From Shouchella shacheensis (GTDB lineage: Bacteria; Bacillota; Bacilli; Bacillales; Bacillaceae_D): DNA of 64,000 nt. The stretch is taken from contig NZ_LLYY01000022.1 of assembly GCF_001484965.1 (NCBI RefSeq), positions 1-64,000 on the forward strand, given 5' to 3'. Made by a program: the position numbers and the translations under genes. Shown piece after piece: positions 24,487 through 33,104 of the stretch. The number at the start of each line of letters is the position of its first letter. Position 1 is the first letter of the stretch. The notes beneath the pieces were generated by a model. That model did not search any database and was not told the origin of the DNA. It saw only the letters and a list, made by a program, of their open reading frames with translations.

Positions 24487-25368
24487 TTGAAAAAAATCCT
24501 TATGAGATCAACTGCGATTGCGATCGGTACCACTGCGCTTGTTGCTTGTGGAAATGGCGATACGGATGAAAACGGCTCTGAAGAATCGGGTTCAGGTGAA
24601 ATTACGATTGGGCACACGACGTATACGGAGGCGACAGCCTTTGCGCATGTGTGGGCACAGCTTCTAGAAGAACAGGGGTACGATGTCACGCTGAGCACAT
24701 TCGAAAAAGCGTTTATTTTTGAAGGCGTTGCTAGTGACGACGTGGATGTCGGATTTGTGGCATGGTTGCCTTTTACGGATGATGCGTACATACAATTGGA
24801 TTCAGATCATATTCAGGAAGAAGCTGTTCTTTACGAAGATGCGACCATGGGGTTGGTTGTTCCTACCTACATGGAAGATGTCAATACCATTGAAGACCTG
24901 CAAAATTACCATGAGGAGTTAGATGGTACCATTACTGGTATGGATCCAGGAGCCTCCCAGATGGAACTTACGGAAGATGAAGTCATGCCGCATTATGGTC
25001 TAGACGATTTTACCCTTTCTGCTTCATCTGAAACAGCGATGATGGAACAGTTAAACACGGCTTACCAAAATGAAGACCCTATAGCTGTGACATTGTGGAG
25101 CCCTCATTGGGCGTTTGGCGAATATGAGTTAAAGTACCTCGAGGACCCTGACACGATGTATGGCGAGCCCGATGACATTTACTATATGGCTCGTACTGGC
25201 CTTGCTGAAGAAGAACCTGAACTGGTGGAATGGATGAACAATAGTTTCTTTGACGATGAGACTCTTTCTGAATTGTTAACTCTGCAAGAAGAACTCGATA
25301 GTGCGGAAGACGCTGCAGCCGAATGGATTGAGGACAACCGCGATCTCATTGACAGTTGGATGGAATAA
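24487..25368 (+). CDS. Glycine-betaine-type ABC transporter substrate-binding lipoprotein (OpuAC-like)
   Basis: 293 residues. A lipoprotein signal peptide ends at LVAC with Cys21, then an acidic linker (GNGDTDENGSEESGSG). The mature part is an OpuAC-type type-II binding fold for quaternary amines (ITIGHTTYTEATAFAHVWAQ, DVDVGFVAWLPFTDD, VTLWSPHWAFGEYELKYLED; the Trp residues would form the aromatic cage). The protein is strongly acidic, as in haloalkaliphiles. The start is TTG behind AGGAGG. No permease or ATPase gene is adjacent, so it is an orphan subunit; it may serve an Opu system elsewhere. Confidence 0.85.
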   Translation: MKKILMRSTAIAIGTTALVACGNGDTDENGSEESGSGEITIGHTTYTEATAFAHVWAQLLEEQGYDVTLSTFEKAFIFEGVASDDVDVGFVAWLPFTDDAYIQLDSDHIQEEAVLYEDATMGLVVPTYMEDVNTIEDLQNYHEELDGTITGMDPGASQMELTEDEVMPHYGLDDFTLSASSETAMMEQLNTAYQNEDPIAVTLWSPHWAFGEYELKYLEDPDTMYGEPDDIYYMARTGLAEEEPELVEWMNNSFFDDETLSELLTLQEELDSAEDAAAEWIEDNRDLIDSWME

Positions 25369-25395
25369 GCTTTAAAAACAAATGATTGCTAAACG

Positions 25396-25442
25396 AAAAA
25401 AGAGTAACGCAGGGAGCCCTCATCCTTGCGATACTCTTTTTT
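25396..25442. terminator. Bidirectional intrinsic terminator
   Basis: AAAAAAGAGTA (25396) pairs with TACTCTTTTTT (to 25442), leaving A-runs and T-runs on both sides. It serves the binding-protein gene (plus) and the DUF3231 gene (minus). Confidence 0.8.
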
Positions 25443-25453
25443 GTTTTTCTTTT

Positions 25454-26437
25454 TCAAACATCCATTTTCGGTGGTTCCTCAAACCATCCCTTATTCATCA
25501 TAATCGTTACTCCTTCTCTGGCAAACTCATAGACATCTTTCACCTTGATCCCATTTTTCAGACTCAAATCATTACGAAGGCTAAACGCTGCCCCAAAGGC
25601 TTGGGATCCCAGCGCAAAGTTACACAAGAAGAATGTCGTCATCATCATGAGTTTATCGGAAAATGGTGCTGCATATGAACTCGTCACTGTGCCACCGGGC
25701 GTGGAAGGAGGCTGAATATCGTTTTGAAGAAGGATCTCACTCGTCTCATGAATAATCTCTTTCGAAAGTTCTTTTCCTTTGGTGAAATACTTTTGGATGT
25801 CTTTATCCTCCGCACATTGGGCATATCCCGCCATCAACTGCATTCCGGTCACATTGGTCTCAATCATTTGATGAAGGTACCCGAATTCCACCGTATTGAG
25901 TGCGCGTTTTTGACCAAAAAAATTCGTTCCTTTCATGTAATTGTTATCTGTAATATAATCCACCGACGTTGGCATCGTTATGAAGGTGGGAGGGGGAAGA
26001 ATTCCTTCATCCAATAAGTATTCCGTGAACTGATCGTAATAGGTCTGAGTGATATTGGTCACATCTCTATAGAGCTTTACGATGTCTTTGCGATAAGACA
26101 TCGATAAATGGAGGGTATACATGCCCATGCTGATTTTCTTTAATATCCGGCTGAACATAATGTCAAATCCATTTTCATATAGTCTGGGCGCTTCCAGATT
26201 CACATCTTCATGCGTAAAACCGATGGGTGCTGCGGCCCCTTCATTTTGTATGATGGTTCTCAGCTCATCGACTTTTGGATGAAGTTTTTTCCACAGTCCG
26301 GACATGAGATTTTGGGCTTTTTTATCCTCTGCTGTCTCGATAAAATACTCCAAATGCCGAAGAATGATGGTTTTCTTTTGGTATGTCATCCATAATGCAC
26401 CGAGTTCTGATGACGTCATTTTCCATTTTTGAAGCAT
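25454..26437 (-). CDS. DUF3231 family protein
   Basis: 327 residues built from two related helical halves (each about 150-165 residues). Ferritin-like features recur: FGYLHQMIETNVTGMQLMAGYAQC and VDELRTIIQNEG. A C-terminal YAFPFSD-type turn (SSYAAPFSDKLMMMTTFFL) is typical of DUF3231. Bacillus members are of unknown function; several are linked to sporulation or stress, which I cannot test here. GAGGGGAG lies before the ATG. Confidence 0.8.
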   Translation of the reverse strand: MLQKWKMTSSELGALWMTYQKKTIILRHLEYFIETAEDKKAQNLMSGLWKKLHPKVDELRTIIQNEGAAAPIGFTHEDVNLEAPRLYENGFDIMFSRILKKISMGMYTLHLSMSYRKDIVKLYRDVTNITQTYYDQFTEYLLDEGILPPPTFITMPTSVDYITDNNYMKGTNFFGQKRALNTVEFGYLHQMIETNVTGMQLMAGYAQCAEDKDIQKYFTKGKELSKEIIHETSEILLQNDIQPPSTPGGTVTSSYAAPFSDKLMMMTTFFLCNFALGSQAFGAAFSLRNDLSLKNGIKVKDVYEFAREGVTIMMNKGWFEEPPKMDV

Positions 26438-26771
26438 ACGTCTACTCCCCTCATTTCACAATGTTGGTTTTAACGTAGTATTTGTGTATTGTACGGAAGT
26501 ATACATGGCTTTAACTGGTTTGGTTTCGTGCAGTGAAATTTGTGCGCAACTCGAATTTCTTTCTTCCGAAAAACATACCAAGACGATCTGATCCATGGAT
26601 TTGCAGATCTAGAGGTCGTTCTATGCCTATCGATCTCTAACCTTCAGCAAGTTCCTGCACCATCTCTGATTTCAATCATTTCCCTCGCCCACATCTGCGT
26701 TCCTCCTTATTGTTTGCAGCACAAAAAACAGCCTCCACCGTTCGACACGTCGTAGGCTGTTCCTCTTCTTC
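26438..26771. other. 334-nt intergenic region with an IS110-end-like stretch
   Basis: ACTGGTTTGGTTTCGTGCAG (26514-26533) matches the IS110 right-end segment near 6464 (ACTGGTCTGGTTTCGTGCGG) with two mismatches; no transposase follows. On the minus strand a 16-codon frame starts behind AAGGAGGAACGCAG, begins MWAREMIEIR and stops early. Otherwise I see nothing but the terminator at 26722-26761. Confidence 0.35.
26722..26761 (-). terminator. Intrinsic terminator after the HAD gene
   Basis: AACAGCCT...AGGCTGTT stem followed by a T-run on the minus strand (TTTTTTG), just after the stop of the HAD gene. It ends the yabN-rqcP-HAD transcript. Confidence 0.8.
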
Positions 26772-27413
26772 TTACAATCCTTTTACATCAATCTCTGCGA
26801 TTTGTTGTACCACAATATCGGCGTGGGCGACATCTTGATTGCCCGAATTTGGGTTTTGAAAGCCGATCGTTTTCATCCCTGCTGCATGGCCCGCTGCCAC
26901 GCCGTTCGTAGAATCCTCAAGCACAGTGCAGTTGGAAGGATCGACGTGTAGCTGTCGGGCCACTTCGAGATAGACATCGGGATCGGGCTTGCCGTTTTCC
27001 ACCTCTTCGCCGCTGACAATGACGTGAAAACAACCCTTGATCTTCAATTTGGTTAACACAGCGAGAATAAAGGCACGGGGCGAGGAGGAGCCAAGCCCGA
27101 TCTTGTAGCCGTTCTGCTGGAGGTCTTCGAGCAATTCGGGAATCCCTGCAATCGCCGCATCCTCGCTATGTTCCAGTCTTTTGCGTTTCTCTTCCTCAGC
27201 ATAGGCAAGAATCTCTTCAAGTTGGTCGGCGGCGTCATGCTCCTTTGTCACCGCCATCCACATGTCTCGCGTACGCATGCCGACGTATGGCTCCAGTCCT
27301 TCTTTACCTACCGGGATGCCGAAGCGCTCACACGCGTCCAACTCCACCTCCTGGTGCAGCGGCTCGCTGTCAATGATGACCCCGTCCATATCAAAAATGA
27401 AGGCCTTACTCAT
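26772..27413 (-). CDS. HAD hydrolase, beta-phosphoglucomutase-like
   Basis: 213 residues. Motif I FDMDGVIIDSEPLH (Asp nucleophile), cap domain, motif II GLGSSSP, motif III with GKPDPDVYLEVARQL, and motif IV LEDSTNGVAAGHAAGM are complete. The layout is subfamily I of HAD phosphatases/phosphomutases. The ATG overlaps the rqcP stop by 4 nt, so it is in the same operon. B. subtilis has yabP at this place, so this gene is an insertion or rearrangement. It could act on sugar phosphates; the substrate is unproven. Confidence 0.85.
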   Translation of the reverse strand: MSKAFIFDMDGVIIDSEPLHQEVELDACERFGIPVGKEGLEPYVGMRTRDMWMAVTKEHDAADQLEEILAYAEEEKRKRLEHSEDAAIAGIPELLEDLQQNGYKIGLGSSSPRAFILAVLTKLKIKGCFHVIVSGEEVENGKPDPDVYLEVARQLHVDPSNCTVLEDSTNGVAAGHAAGMKTIGFQNPNSGNQDVAHADIVVQQIAEIDVKGL

Positions 27414-27670
27414 TGGTTCACCGGCTCCTCTCTCAGAATAGTGTACATTTCGCCTGCCTCGCCCTTCCGCGTCATTTCACGGACATCATCGATACGGACC
27501 GTGACTAGCTTCTGCCCAAAGCGAACGACGAGCTCGTCCCCCGCCTTCACATTGGTACCAGCCTTCGCCACTTGCCCGTTCACGGTGATTCTGCCTTGGT
27601 CACTGACTTCTTTGGCAAGGGTTCTCCGCTTGATTAAGCGTGATACTTTTAAAAACTTATCTAGACGCAT
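27410..27670 (-). CDS. rqcP: RqcP (YabO), ribosome quality control S4 protein
   Basis: 86 residues. MRLDKFLKVSRLIKRRTLAKEVSDQGR is the S4 RNA-binding domain; ITVNGQVAKAGTNVKAGDELVV continues it. RqcP associates with stalled 50S subunits and works with RqcH on C-terminal alanine tailing. It lies 3 nt downstream of yabN and overlaps the following HAD gene by 4 nt. This is the last gene of the conserved block in the expected B. subtilis order. Confidence 0.9.
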   Translation of the reverse strand: MRLDKFLKVSRLIKRRTLAKEVSDQGRITVNGQVAKAGTNVKAGDELVVRFGQKLVTVRIDDVREMTRKGEAGEMYTILREEPVNQ

Positions 27671-27673
27671 GGT

Positions 27674-29146
27674 TCATTCCTCCTTTTCGCTTCGTTTCGC
27701 AGCTTCCCACAAAGAGTCCATCTCCTCAAGCGTTGCCTCTTGAACCGTCTTTCCGGACGTCAAAAGCTGTTCCTCCATGTATGTAAACCGACGTTTAAAC
27801 TTCGCATTGCTCGTTTGCAGCGCTACCTCCGCGTCTACCTTATAAAAACGAGCCAAGTTTGCCGCCACAAACAAAATGTCGCCAAATTCCTTCTCCATCT
27901 CGGCTCGATTCCCTGCGTTTGCTTCCACTAAAAATTCACCGATTTCTTCTTGAAGCTTTGCCCAAATCGGCGCTGACTCTGTCCAATCAAAGCCGACTTT
28001 GGCCGCTTTTTTTTGCAAGGCCTCTGCAAGCATTAGCCCCGGCAATGATGTAGGAATATCTGCGAGAACCGGCTGCGGTTGATCACCGTCAAGCCCCTTT
28101 TCTTGCTGCTTGATCTGCTGCCAATTGCTCACGACTTCCTCTGCGTCCTCCACCTGGCTGGTGGCAAACACATGAGGGTGCCGGCGAATCATTTTTTCCG
28201 TTAGCTTTTGGATCACATCTTCAATCGCAAACATGCCTTCGTCTTCCCCAATTTGAGCGTGAAGCATGACTTGTAAGAGCACATCGCCCAGCTCTTCGGC
28301 GAGGTGATCGTCATCTTGCTCGTCAATCGCCTCGAGCATTTCATACGCTTCCTCAAGCAAGTATTTTTTTAACGACTCATGCGTTTGCTTCTGGTCCCAC
28401 GGGCAGCCCCCGGGTCCACGAAGGGTGGCGATCACGCTGCGTAGCGTTGAAAATTCCCGCTGCAAAAGCACTTCTTCTTTGACTGGTGGCACATAGATCG
28501 CCGTTAAGTTGTTCACCGTCGTTACCCGGTCGAGTTCAAACAGCGGTACGCGTGTAAGCGACTGAGAGGAAGACCCAACCGCTGTGGCGACCACCACTTC
28601 ATAATCATCGGGCAACCGTTCCATCAGCGTCAGTTTTACCTCCGACGCAATCATCGCATCATAGACTTGGACAATGATGATATGATGCGTGAGTTCAAGC
28701 TCATCTTTTCTAAGAGCCGTGCCATCAACAATCTGACAGCCTTCAACAGGGTCAATGGCCAGAGCCGTGTACATGCCGTCAAGGAAACTGCTCCCGCCAA
28801 GCACCTCTAGTTCGACGCTCGCAGCTGTTGCCCGCTGCATAAGCAGCTGCACGGTGCGTTCAGCGACAAAGGGGTGGCCAGGGACCGCGTAAACGACGTT
28901 CTGTGCTTGCGCCTCTTTGAGGAGCGTATCCGTGATCTCTTCATACACATCCTCAAACTGCTCATGACGTTCATACACCTGATCAAACGACGTGAACGTC
29001 ACGCCCTCCTCCCCAAGCTCCGCTAAAGCCGGATGGTCTGCTGTACGTACAAAGAGCGGCTGCTCCTTTTTCAACTCGCGATAGAACCCCAGAGGCATTT
29101 GCGCGAGATCGCCTGCCCCGAGTCCCAAAATTTGCAGCTTGCCCAT
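27674..29146 (-). CDS. yabN: YabN: tetrapyrrole methylase-like plus MazG pyrophosphohydrolase fusion
   Basis: 490 residues. The N-terminal half (residues about 1-220) is a SAM-dependent tetrapyrrole-methylase fold (LQILGLGAGDLAQMPLG, YAVPGHPFVAERTVQLL). The C-terminal half is a double MazG domain: LLEEAYEMLEAIDEQDDDHLAEELGDVLLQVMLHAQ and IGEFLVEANAGNRAEMEKEFGDILFVAANL, both with E-x-x-E and E-x-x-D metal motifs. MazG hydrolyses NTPs to NMP and PPi. The start is the ATG at 29146 with AAAGG upstream. Same operon as yabM, rqcP. Confidence 0.92.
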   Translation of the reverse strand: MGKLQILGLGAGDLAQMPLGFYRELKKEQPLFVRTADHPALAELGEEGVTFTSFDQVYERHEQFEDVYEEITDTLLKEAQAQNVVYAVPGHPFVAERTVQLLMQRATAASVELEVLGGSSFLDGMYTALAIDPVEGCQIVDGTALRKDELELTHHIIIVQVYDAMIASEVKLTLMERLPDDYEVVVATAVGSSSQSLTRVPLFELDRVTTVNNLTAIYVPPVKEEVLLQREFSTLRSVIATLRGPGGCPWDQKQTHESLKKYLLEEAYEMLEAIDEQDDDHLAEELGDVLLQVMLHAQIGEDEGMFAIEDVIQKLTEKMIRRHPHVFATSQVEDAEEVVSNWQQIKQQEKGLDGDQPQPVLADIPTSLPGLMLAEALQKKAAKVGFDWTESAPIWAKLQEEIGEFLVEANAGNRAEMEKEFGDILFVAANLARFYKVDAEVALQTSNAKFKRRFTYMEEQLLTSGKTVQEATLEEMDSLWEAAKRSEKEE

Positions 29147-29237
29147 GTGTTTCAATCCTTTCACGGCATTGCGCCAAAATCTTTAGGTTCTCGTTCCTTT
29201 ATCATACTGAATATCCACCTGTTTTGCTAGCTGGGCC

Positions 29238-30845
29238 CTACTTTCTCGGCGCTATCAACCGCCGCAGCTTATCCAGCTTCGGTACTTCCTTCCACTCCTG
29301 CTCGCTTAAAATCGGCAGAAAGGCGAGGCAGGCCAGTACGATCAGTCCACCCACAAGCGAGGTAGAAAGCGCAATGAGTGTATCGGTCAGTCGTGAGGGA
29401 TTCGTAGAGATAAGAATTCTCTCTGCGGCCATCTTCCATCCATAGGCGCCAGCCGCTAAGAAAACAAGAGTGATCCCGATGGCCGCATAGGCCCGTCTGC
29501 TGACCATAATCTTTTGATCCACTCGGCGAATGACTGCTAAGACGATGATCGCCATCGTCGAAAAGGCCAGCACATTTGCAATCGCAGCACCCATCGTTCC
29601 ATAGAGGGGAATGAAAATAAAATTCGCCACTAGTTTTACAAATAGGCCATAGGCGATCGAGATGGCCGGAATATGCGTATACCCATAGCCTTGCAGGATC
29701 GCTGCGGCTGACATGTAGAGCGAACCAATCACAATTGCTGTTGCCATCACACGAAGCACGTTGGAACCAGACGAATCGGTAAAAAGCATCGCATTGACTG
29801 GTTCCATGATGACAAAGAGGCCGATCGTTGCCGAGCCGCCGATAAGCAGCGCCAAACGCAAGGCAACATCCCGGTAGCGCCTCGCCTCCTTGTACTGCCC
29901 ACTCCCTACCGCTTTTGCAAGCAGGGGCACGAGAGCAAGCGCTACAGTCGTCGTCAGAATGGTGCCAAGCTGCAGGAGCGGCTGACTGCGATCATAAATC
30001 CCTTTGGCTAGATAGGCGCTCGTCTCGCTCATGCCATGAGCACCAAGCAGTCGGATCACCGTGAACACATCGACCAGTTGAAACAATAATAAAATGAGCG
30101 CGTTCAAGCAGATAAAAAGACTCTGCATCAACACCTGACCACTGCTTCTGGCTATCTCAACCAAAGAAAGCCCGCTTATCCTGACCCACTCTCTCCACCT
30201 CACGCGCCTCGCGCTCACCAGTAGAAGCGTACAGGCAGCTGCACTTCCCGCAAGCGAACCATAGACCGCGCCTTGGCCAGCCCCGTACGCCCCTGCGCCA
30301 GCTTCTAGCAATAGATAGGCAAACAGCAAGATGCAGGTGACTCGAACCAACTGCTCCCCAACATGAGAGAGTGCGGTTGGACCCATCTGCTCATGGCCCT
30401 GGCCAAACCCACGCAACGCACTAAGTATAGGCAGAAACAAAAATCCAGTCCCCACTAGACGAAGAGGGCCCGTTAACTGCTCGTCTCCCATGACAAAGGC
30501 AATCTGGGGCGCAAAAAAGAAGAAAAGGAAGGCGCTGAGAAGAGAGAGAACGGCAAGCCCGGCGATGGCAAGAGCGAACGAAAGCCGCGCTTCCTTTTCC
30601 AATCCTTTGGCCCGCGCCTGGGCAAGCTGCCTTGAAATGACGACGGGAAAACCGTAAAGAGCGAGCGTCGTCATCACACCGTAGAAAGGGTAGACTTGTT
30701 GGTAGACATAGAAGCCCATGTCCCCCGCCATATTTTGAAACGGAATGCGGTAACCCGCGCTTAATATCTTGGCCATAAGGGCGGCAAGGGTGAGAAGCAT
30801 CGCCCCTTTGATGAGTGATTGATTGTCTTGTTTTGGCTCACTCAA
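29238..30845 (-). CDS. yabM: YabM, MATE/MurJ-type polysaccharide exporter (SpoVB family)
   Basis: 535 residues, 13-14 hydrophobic helices. The start LIKGAMLLTLAALMAKILSAGYRIPFQN and SRQLAQARAKGLEKEA are typical of SpoVB/YabM/MurJ-like lipid II or polysaccharide flippases. In B. subtilis yabM lies directly between spoVT and yabN; here a murG paralogue and a Yip1 gene separate it from spoVT. It may export cell-wall or capsule precursors during growth or sporulation. Downstream is yabN, after 91 nt. Confidence 0.87.
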   Translation of the reverse strand: MSEPKQDNQSLIKGAMLLTLAALMAKILSAGYRIPFQNMAGDMGFYVYQQVYPFYGVMTTLALYGFPVVISRQLAQARAKGLEKEARLSFALAIAGLAVLSLLSAFLFFFFAPQIAFVMGDEQLTGPLRLVGTGFLFLPILSALRGFGQGHEQMGPTALSHVGEQLVRVTCILLFAYLLLEAGAGAYGAGQGAVYGSLAGSAAACTLLLVSARRVRWREWVRISGLSLVEIARSSGQVLMQSLFICLNALILLLFQLVDVFTVIRLLGAHGMSETSAYLAKGIYDRSQPLLQLGTILTTTVALALVPLLAKAVGSGQYKEARRYRDVALRLALLIGGSATIGLFVIMEPVNAMLFTDSSGSNVLRVMATAIVIGSLYMSAAAILQGYGYTHIPAISIAYGLFVKLVANFIFIPLYGTMGAAIANVLAFSTMAIIVLAVIRRVDQKIMVSRRAYAAIGITLVFLAAGAYGWKMAAERILISTNPSRLTDTLIALSTSLVGGLIVLACLAFLPILSEQEWKEVPKLDKLRRLIAPRK

Positions 30846-31040
30846 TCCCGAACCCTCCGTTTTCCTTCTAAAGTTTCAAAAAGGAGAAAAAGAGCGGAGA
30901 AGGTTGAGCCAACAGAGAGGAGACAGCTACTTTTCCCAGACTTTTTGAACATCCTCTTATGATACTAATTTCTTTTAGCATTTTCCATCCTCAGACGTGC
31001 CATGTTATTATAGGAAGAGCTAACTAGAGCAGGTGATCCA

Positions 31041-31664
31041 TTGAACAAATCGAAGACTTCTGTCAACCCCTGGCTACACGTCTGGATTAAGCCAAGACGG
31101 GTTGTTGCCGACGCTACGGCGCATGAGCTGAATCAGCGGAGCGTCTTGATTTTGTCGCTGATTTTTGGGTGTTTGATGACGTTAACCAATAGTGACTTGC
31201 AAGCCCTTCTTCTTCTCGGAGATCTTTCGTTGCCTTTATTCCTTGGCATTAGCCTCATTGGTTCTTTACTTGGTCCAAGTTTTCTTTATATAATGAGCTT
31301 ACTTATTGGCACCGTGGGTAAGTGGTACAGTGGAACAGGCAACAGAAGGGATGTGAAAGTGGCTCTTCTTTTTACGCATTTCATGCCGGCCATCCTCGTT
31401 TCGCTTCTTGCCCTTATCCATTTTTTCACCATTGCTATGGAGCTGCGCGGTCAACGTACGGGCTTTCTCTCCTTTCTTCAAGACCAGCTAGAGTTACTGA
31501 TCAGCATCGGCAATGGTTGGGTAGTGATTCTTACGGTTTTCGGTATCGCACAAGCACACCGCGTCTCGGCCTGGAAAGGGATTTTAATTGGCCTCGTGTT
31601 CTTAGCGGCCGTCTTAGTGCTTATTATTGGGATCAGTATGATCGTGCATGCACTCATTGCTTAA
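31041..31664 (+). CDS. Yip1-domain membrane protein
   Basis: 207 residues. An N-terminal soluble part (WLHVWIKPRRVVADATAHELNQRS) is followed by about five membrane helices. PWLxVWxKPRxV is the typical start of bacterial Yip1-domain proteins. The ribosome-binding site and TTG start (31041, GCAGGTGATCCA upstream) are acceptable. It faces away from yabM and runs toward the murG paralogue on the same strand. The role in bacteria is unclear. Confidence 0.72.
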   Translation: MNKSKTSVNPWLHVWIKPRRVVADATAHELNQRSVLILSLIFGCLMTLTNSDLQALLLLGDLSLPLFLGISLIGSLLGPSFLYIMSLLIGTVGKWYSGTGNRRDVKVALLFTHFMPAILVSLLALIHFFTIAMELRGQRTGFLSFLQDQLELLISIGNGWVVILTVFGIAQAHRVSAWKGILIGLVFLAAVLVLIIGISMIVHALIA

Positions 31665-31707
31665 GAGGGTTCATATTTACGTTCTTGTGATCGTACACTT
31701 GATGGTG

Positions 31708-31772
31708 GAGGAGCGCCGTTCCTATCTCGATTTTCGCTCTTCTTGTCGGGAGGAGCGCTGTTCTTCTCCGGA
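31708..31772 (+). repeat. Degenerate 21-bp tandem repeat (about three units)
   Basis: Units begin GAGGAGCGC-C/T-GTTC and lie 42 nt apart, with a diverged unit between (CGCTCTTCTTGTCGG versus CGCTGTTCTTCTCCG, 15 of 21 positions equal). It fills the gap between the Yip1 gene and the murG paralogue. Confidence 0.35.
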
Positions 31773-31941
31773 TAGCTTCACTTAATCCCCTTTTACCAGT
31801 GGGCAAGATCTATTTTTTCATGTTCGAACGTTGAGTCAATGAGTATAGTCGCTTTCGACGATGATCGTCATCGCATCTCCCTTCATCCGCACTTCCTATT
31901 TTCATAGAATGAGTTTAGACGCTCGCAAGGAAAGGATTATT

Positions 31942-33000
31942 ATGAAAAAAATTATGTTTACGGGTGGCGGTTCGGCAGGGCACGTCACGCCGAACCTCGC
32001 TGTCATTCAAGAGCTTGACCAGAAGGAATGGGCTATTTCCTATGTCGGTTCCTATACCGGGATTGAAAGAGAATTAGTTGAAAAAAAGAACATTCCTTAC
32101 TTTGGAATTTCCAGTGGAAAACTGCGTCGTTACGTGGATTGGAAGAACATCACAGATGTGTTTCGCATTTTGAACGGCTTCAGGCAAGCCCGCTCAATTT
32201 TACGCAAGCAAAAGCCGGATGTTGTTTTCTCCAAAGGGGGCTTTGTCACCGTCCCTGTCGTTGCTGCAGCCTCTACGCTTAAAATCCCTGTTCATCTCCA
32301 TGAGAGTGATTTGACGCCGGGTCTTGCAAATCGCCTTGCGAAACGCTTTGCGACGTCCTTCTACACTTCCTTTGAGGAAACGGCCGCTCATTTCCCGCAG
32401 GACGCCACAACGGTCGTTGGTTCCCCTATTCGCAAGGAATTGCTGACAGGCTCGCGAACGCAAGGTCTACATTTTGCTGAATTCACGCGAGAACGACCCG
32501 TTCTTCTTGTTATGGGAGGAAGTCTCGGGGCGAGGCGCATCAATGAAGCCGTGCGTGAAGCTTTGCCGAGACTCTCCAAGACGTATCAAATTATTCATAT
32601 TTGCGGGCGAGGCAACGTGGACCGTGAGCTAGAGGGGAAACATGGGTACCAGCAGTACGAATATGTTTACGATGAACTCCCTGATTTATTGCAATCCGCT
32701 GACCTCGTCGTCACGCGTGGAGGGTCCAATGCCATCTTTGAGTTTCTCGCTCTCAAGATTCCGATGCTCATCATTCCTTTATCACGTCACCAAAGCCGGG
32801 GTGACCAGATTTTAAATGCCCAGGCGTTTGAGAAGAAGGGCTACGGGCGAATGCTTGAAGAGGAAGAATTAACTCAAGAAACGCTCTTAAACGAGATCTC
32901 CAGTCTGTATCAAGACCGAGATCTGATCACAGAGACGATGGCGAGTGCCCAAGCCTCGCAGGCAGTTCCTCGTATTATTGAGCGATTAGAGACGCTATAA
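31942..33000 (+). CDS. MurG paralogue (GT28 glycosyltransferase)
   Basis: 352 residues. GGGSAGHVTPNLAVIQELD is the N-terminal glycine loop, FSKGGFVTVPVVAAA and HLHESDLTPGLANRLAKRFA the acceptor site, and LLVMGGSLGARRIN with ADLVVTRGGSNAIFEFLALKIPMLIIPL the UDP-GlcNAc site of MurG. Lipid I to lipid II conversion is the family reaction. Bacillus species often carry a second murG outside the dcw cluster; this copy is one such. AAGGAAAGG lies before the ATG at 31942. It may serve sporulation or stress; no evidence here decides. Confidence 0.87.
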   Translation: MKKIMFTGGGSAGHVTPNLAVIQELDQKEWAISYVGSYTGIERELVEKKNIPYFGISSGKLRRYVDWKNITDVFRILNGFRQARSILRKQKPDVVFSKGGFVTVPVVAAASTLKIPVHLHESDLTPGLANRLAKRFATSFYTSFEETAAHFPQDATTVVGSPIRKELLTGSRTQGLHFAEFTRERPVLLVMGGSLGARRINEAVREALPRLSKTYQIIHICGRGNVDRELEGKHGYQQYEYVYDELPDLLQSADLVVTRGGSNAIFEFLALKIPMLIIPLSRHQSRGDQILNAQAFEKKGYGRMLEEEELTQETLLNEISSLYQDRDLITETMASAQASQAVPRIIERLETL

Positions 33001-33046
33001 TTCAATAGAAAAATGAAGCTCGTCCCGATGACGAGCGGCACGTTCT

Positions 33047-33077
33047 GGCCAGTCAAGCCACGGTGGCATGACTGGCC
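33047..33077 (+). terminator. Stem-loop after the murG paralogue
   Basis: GGCCAGTCA pairs with TGACTGGCC (9 bp), with an inner GCCAC/GTGGC helix. It is strong but followed only by TTAGC, so it may end transcription weakly or just stabilise the 3' end. Confidence 0.5.
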
Positions 33078-33104
33078 TTAGCATTCCCTTCCGCCGCCTA
33101 TAGG

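Noticed and set aside
26540-26720. Full IS110 remnant in the intergenic gap
   Set aside because: Only about 20 nt match and there are no transposase fragments, so it is reported only as an end-like stretch.
27674-30845. Alternative plus-strand frames in the yabN-yabM region
   Set aside because: They are shadows of the well-conserved minus-strand genes.
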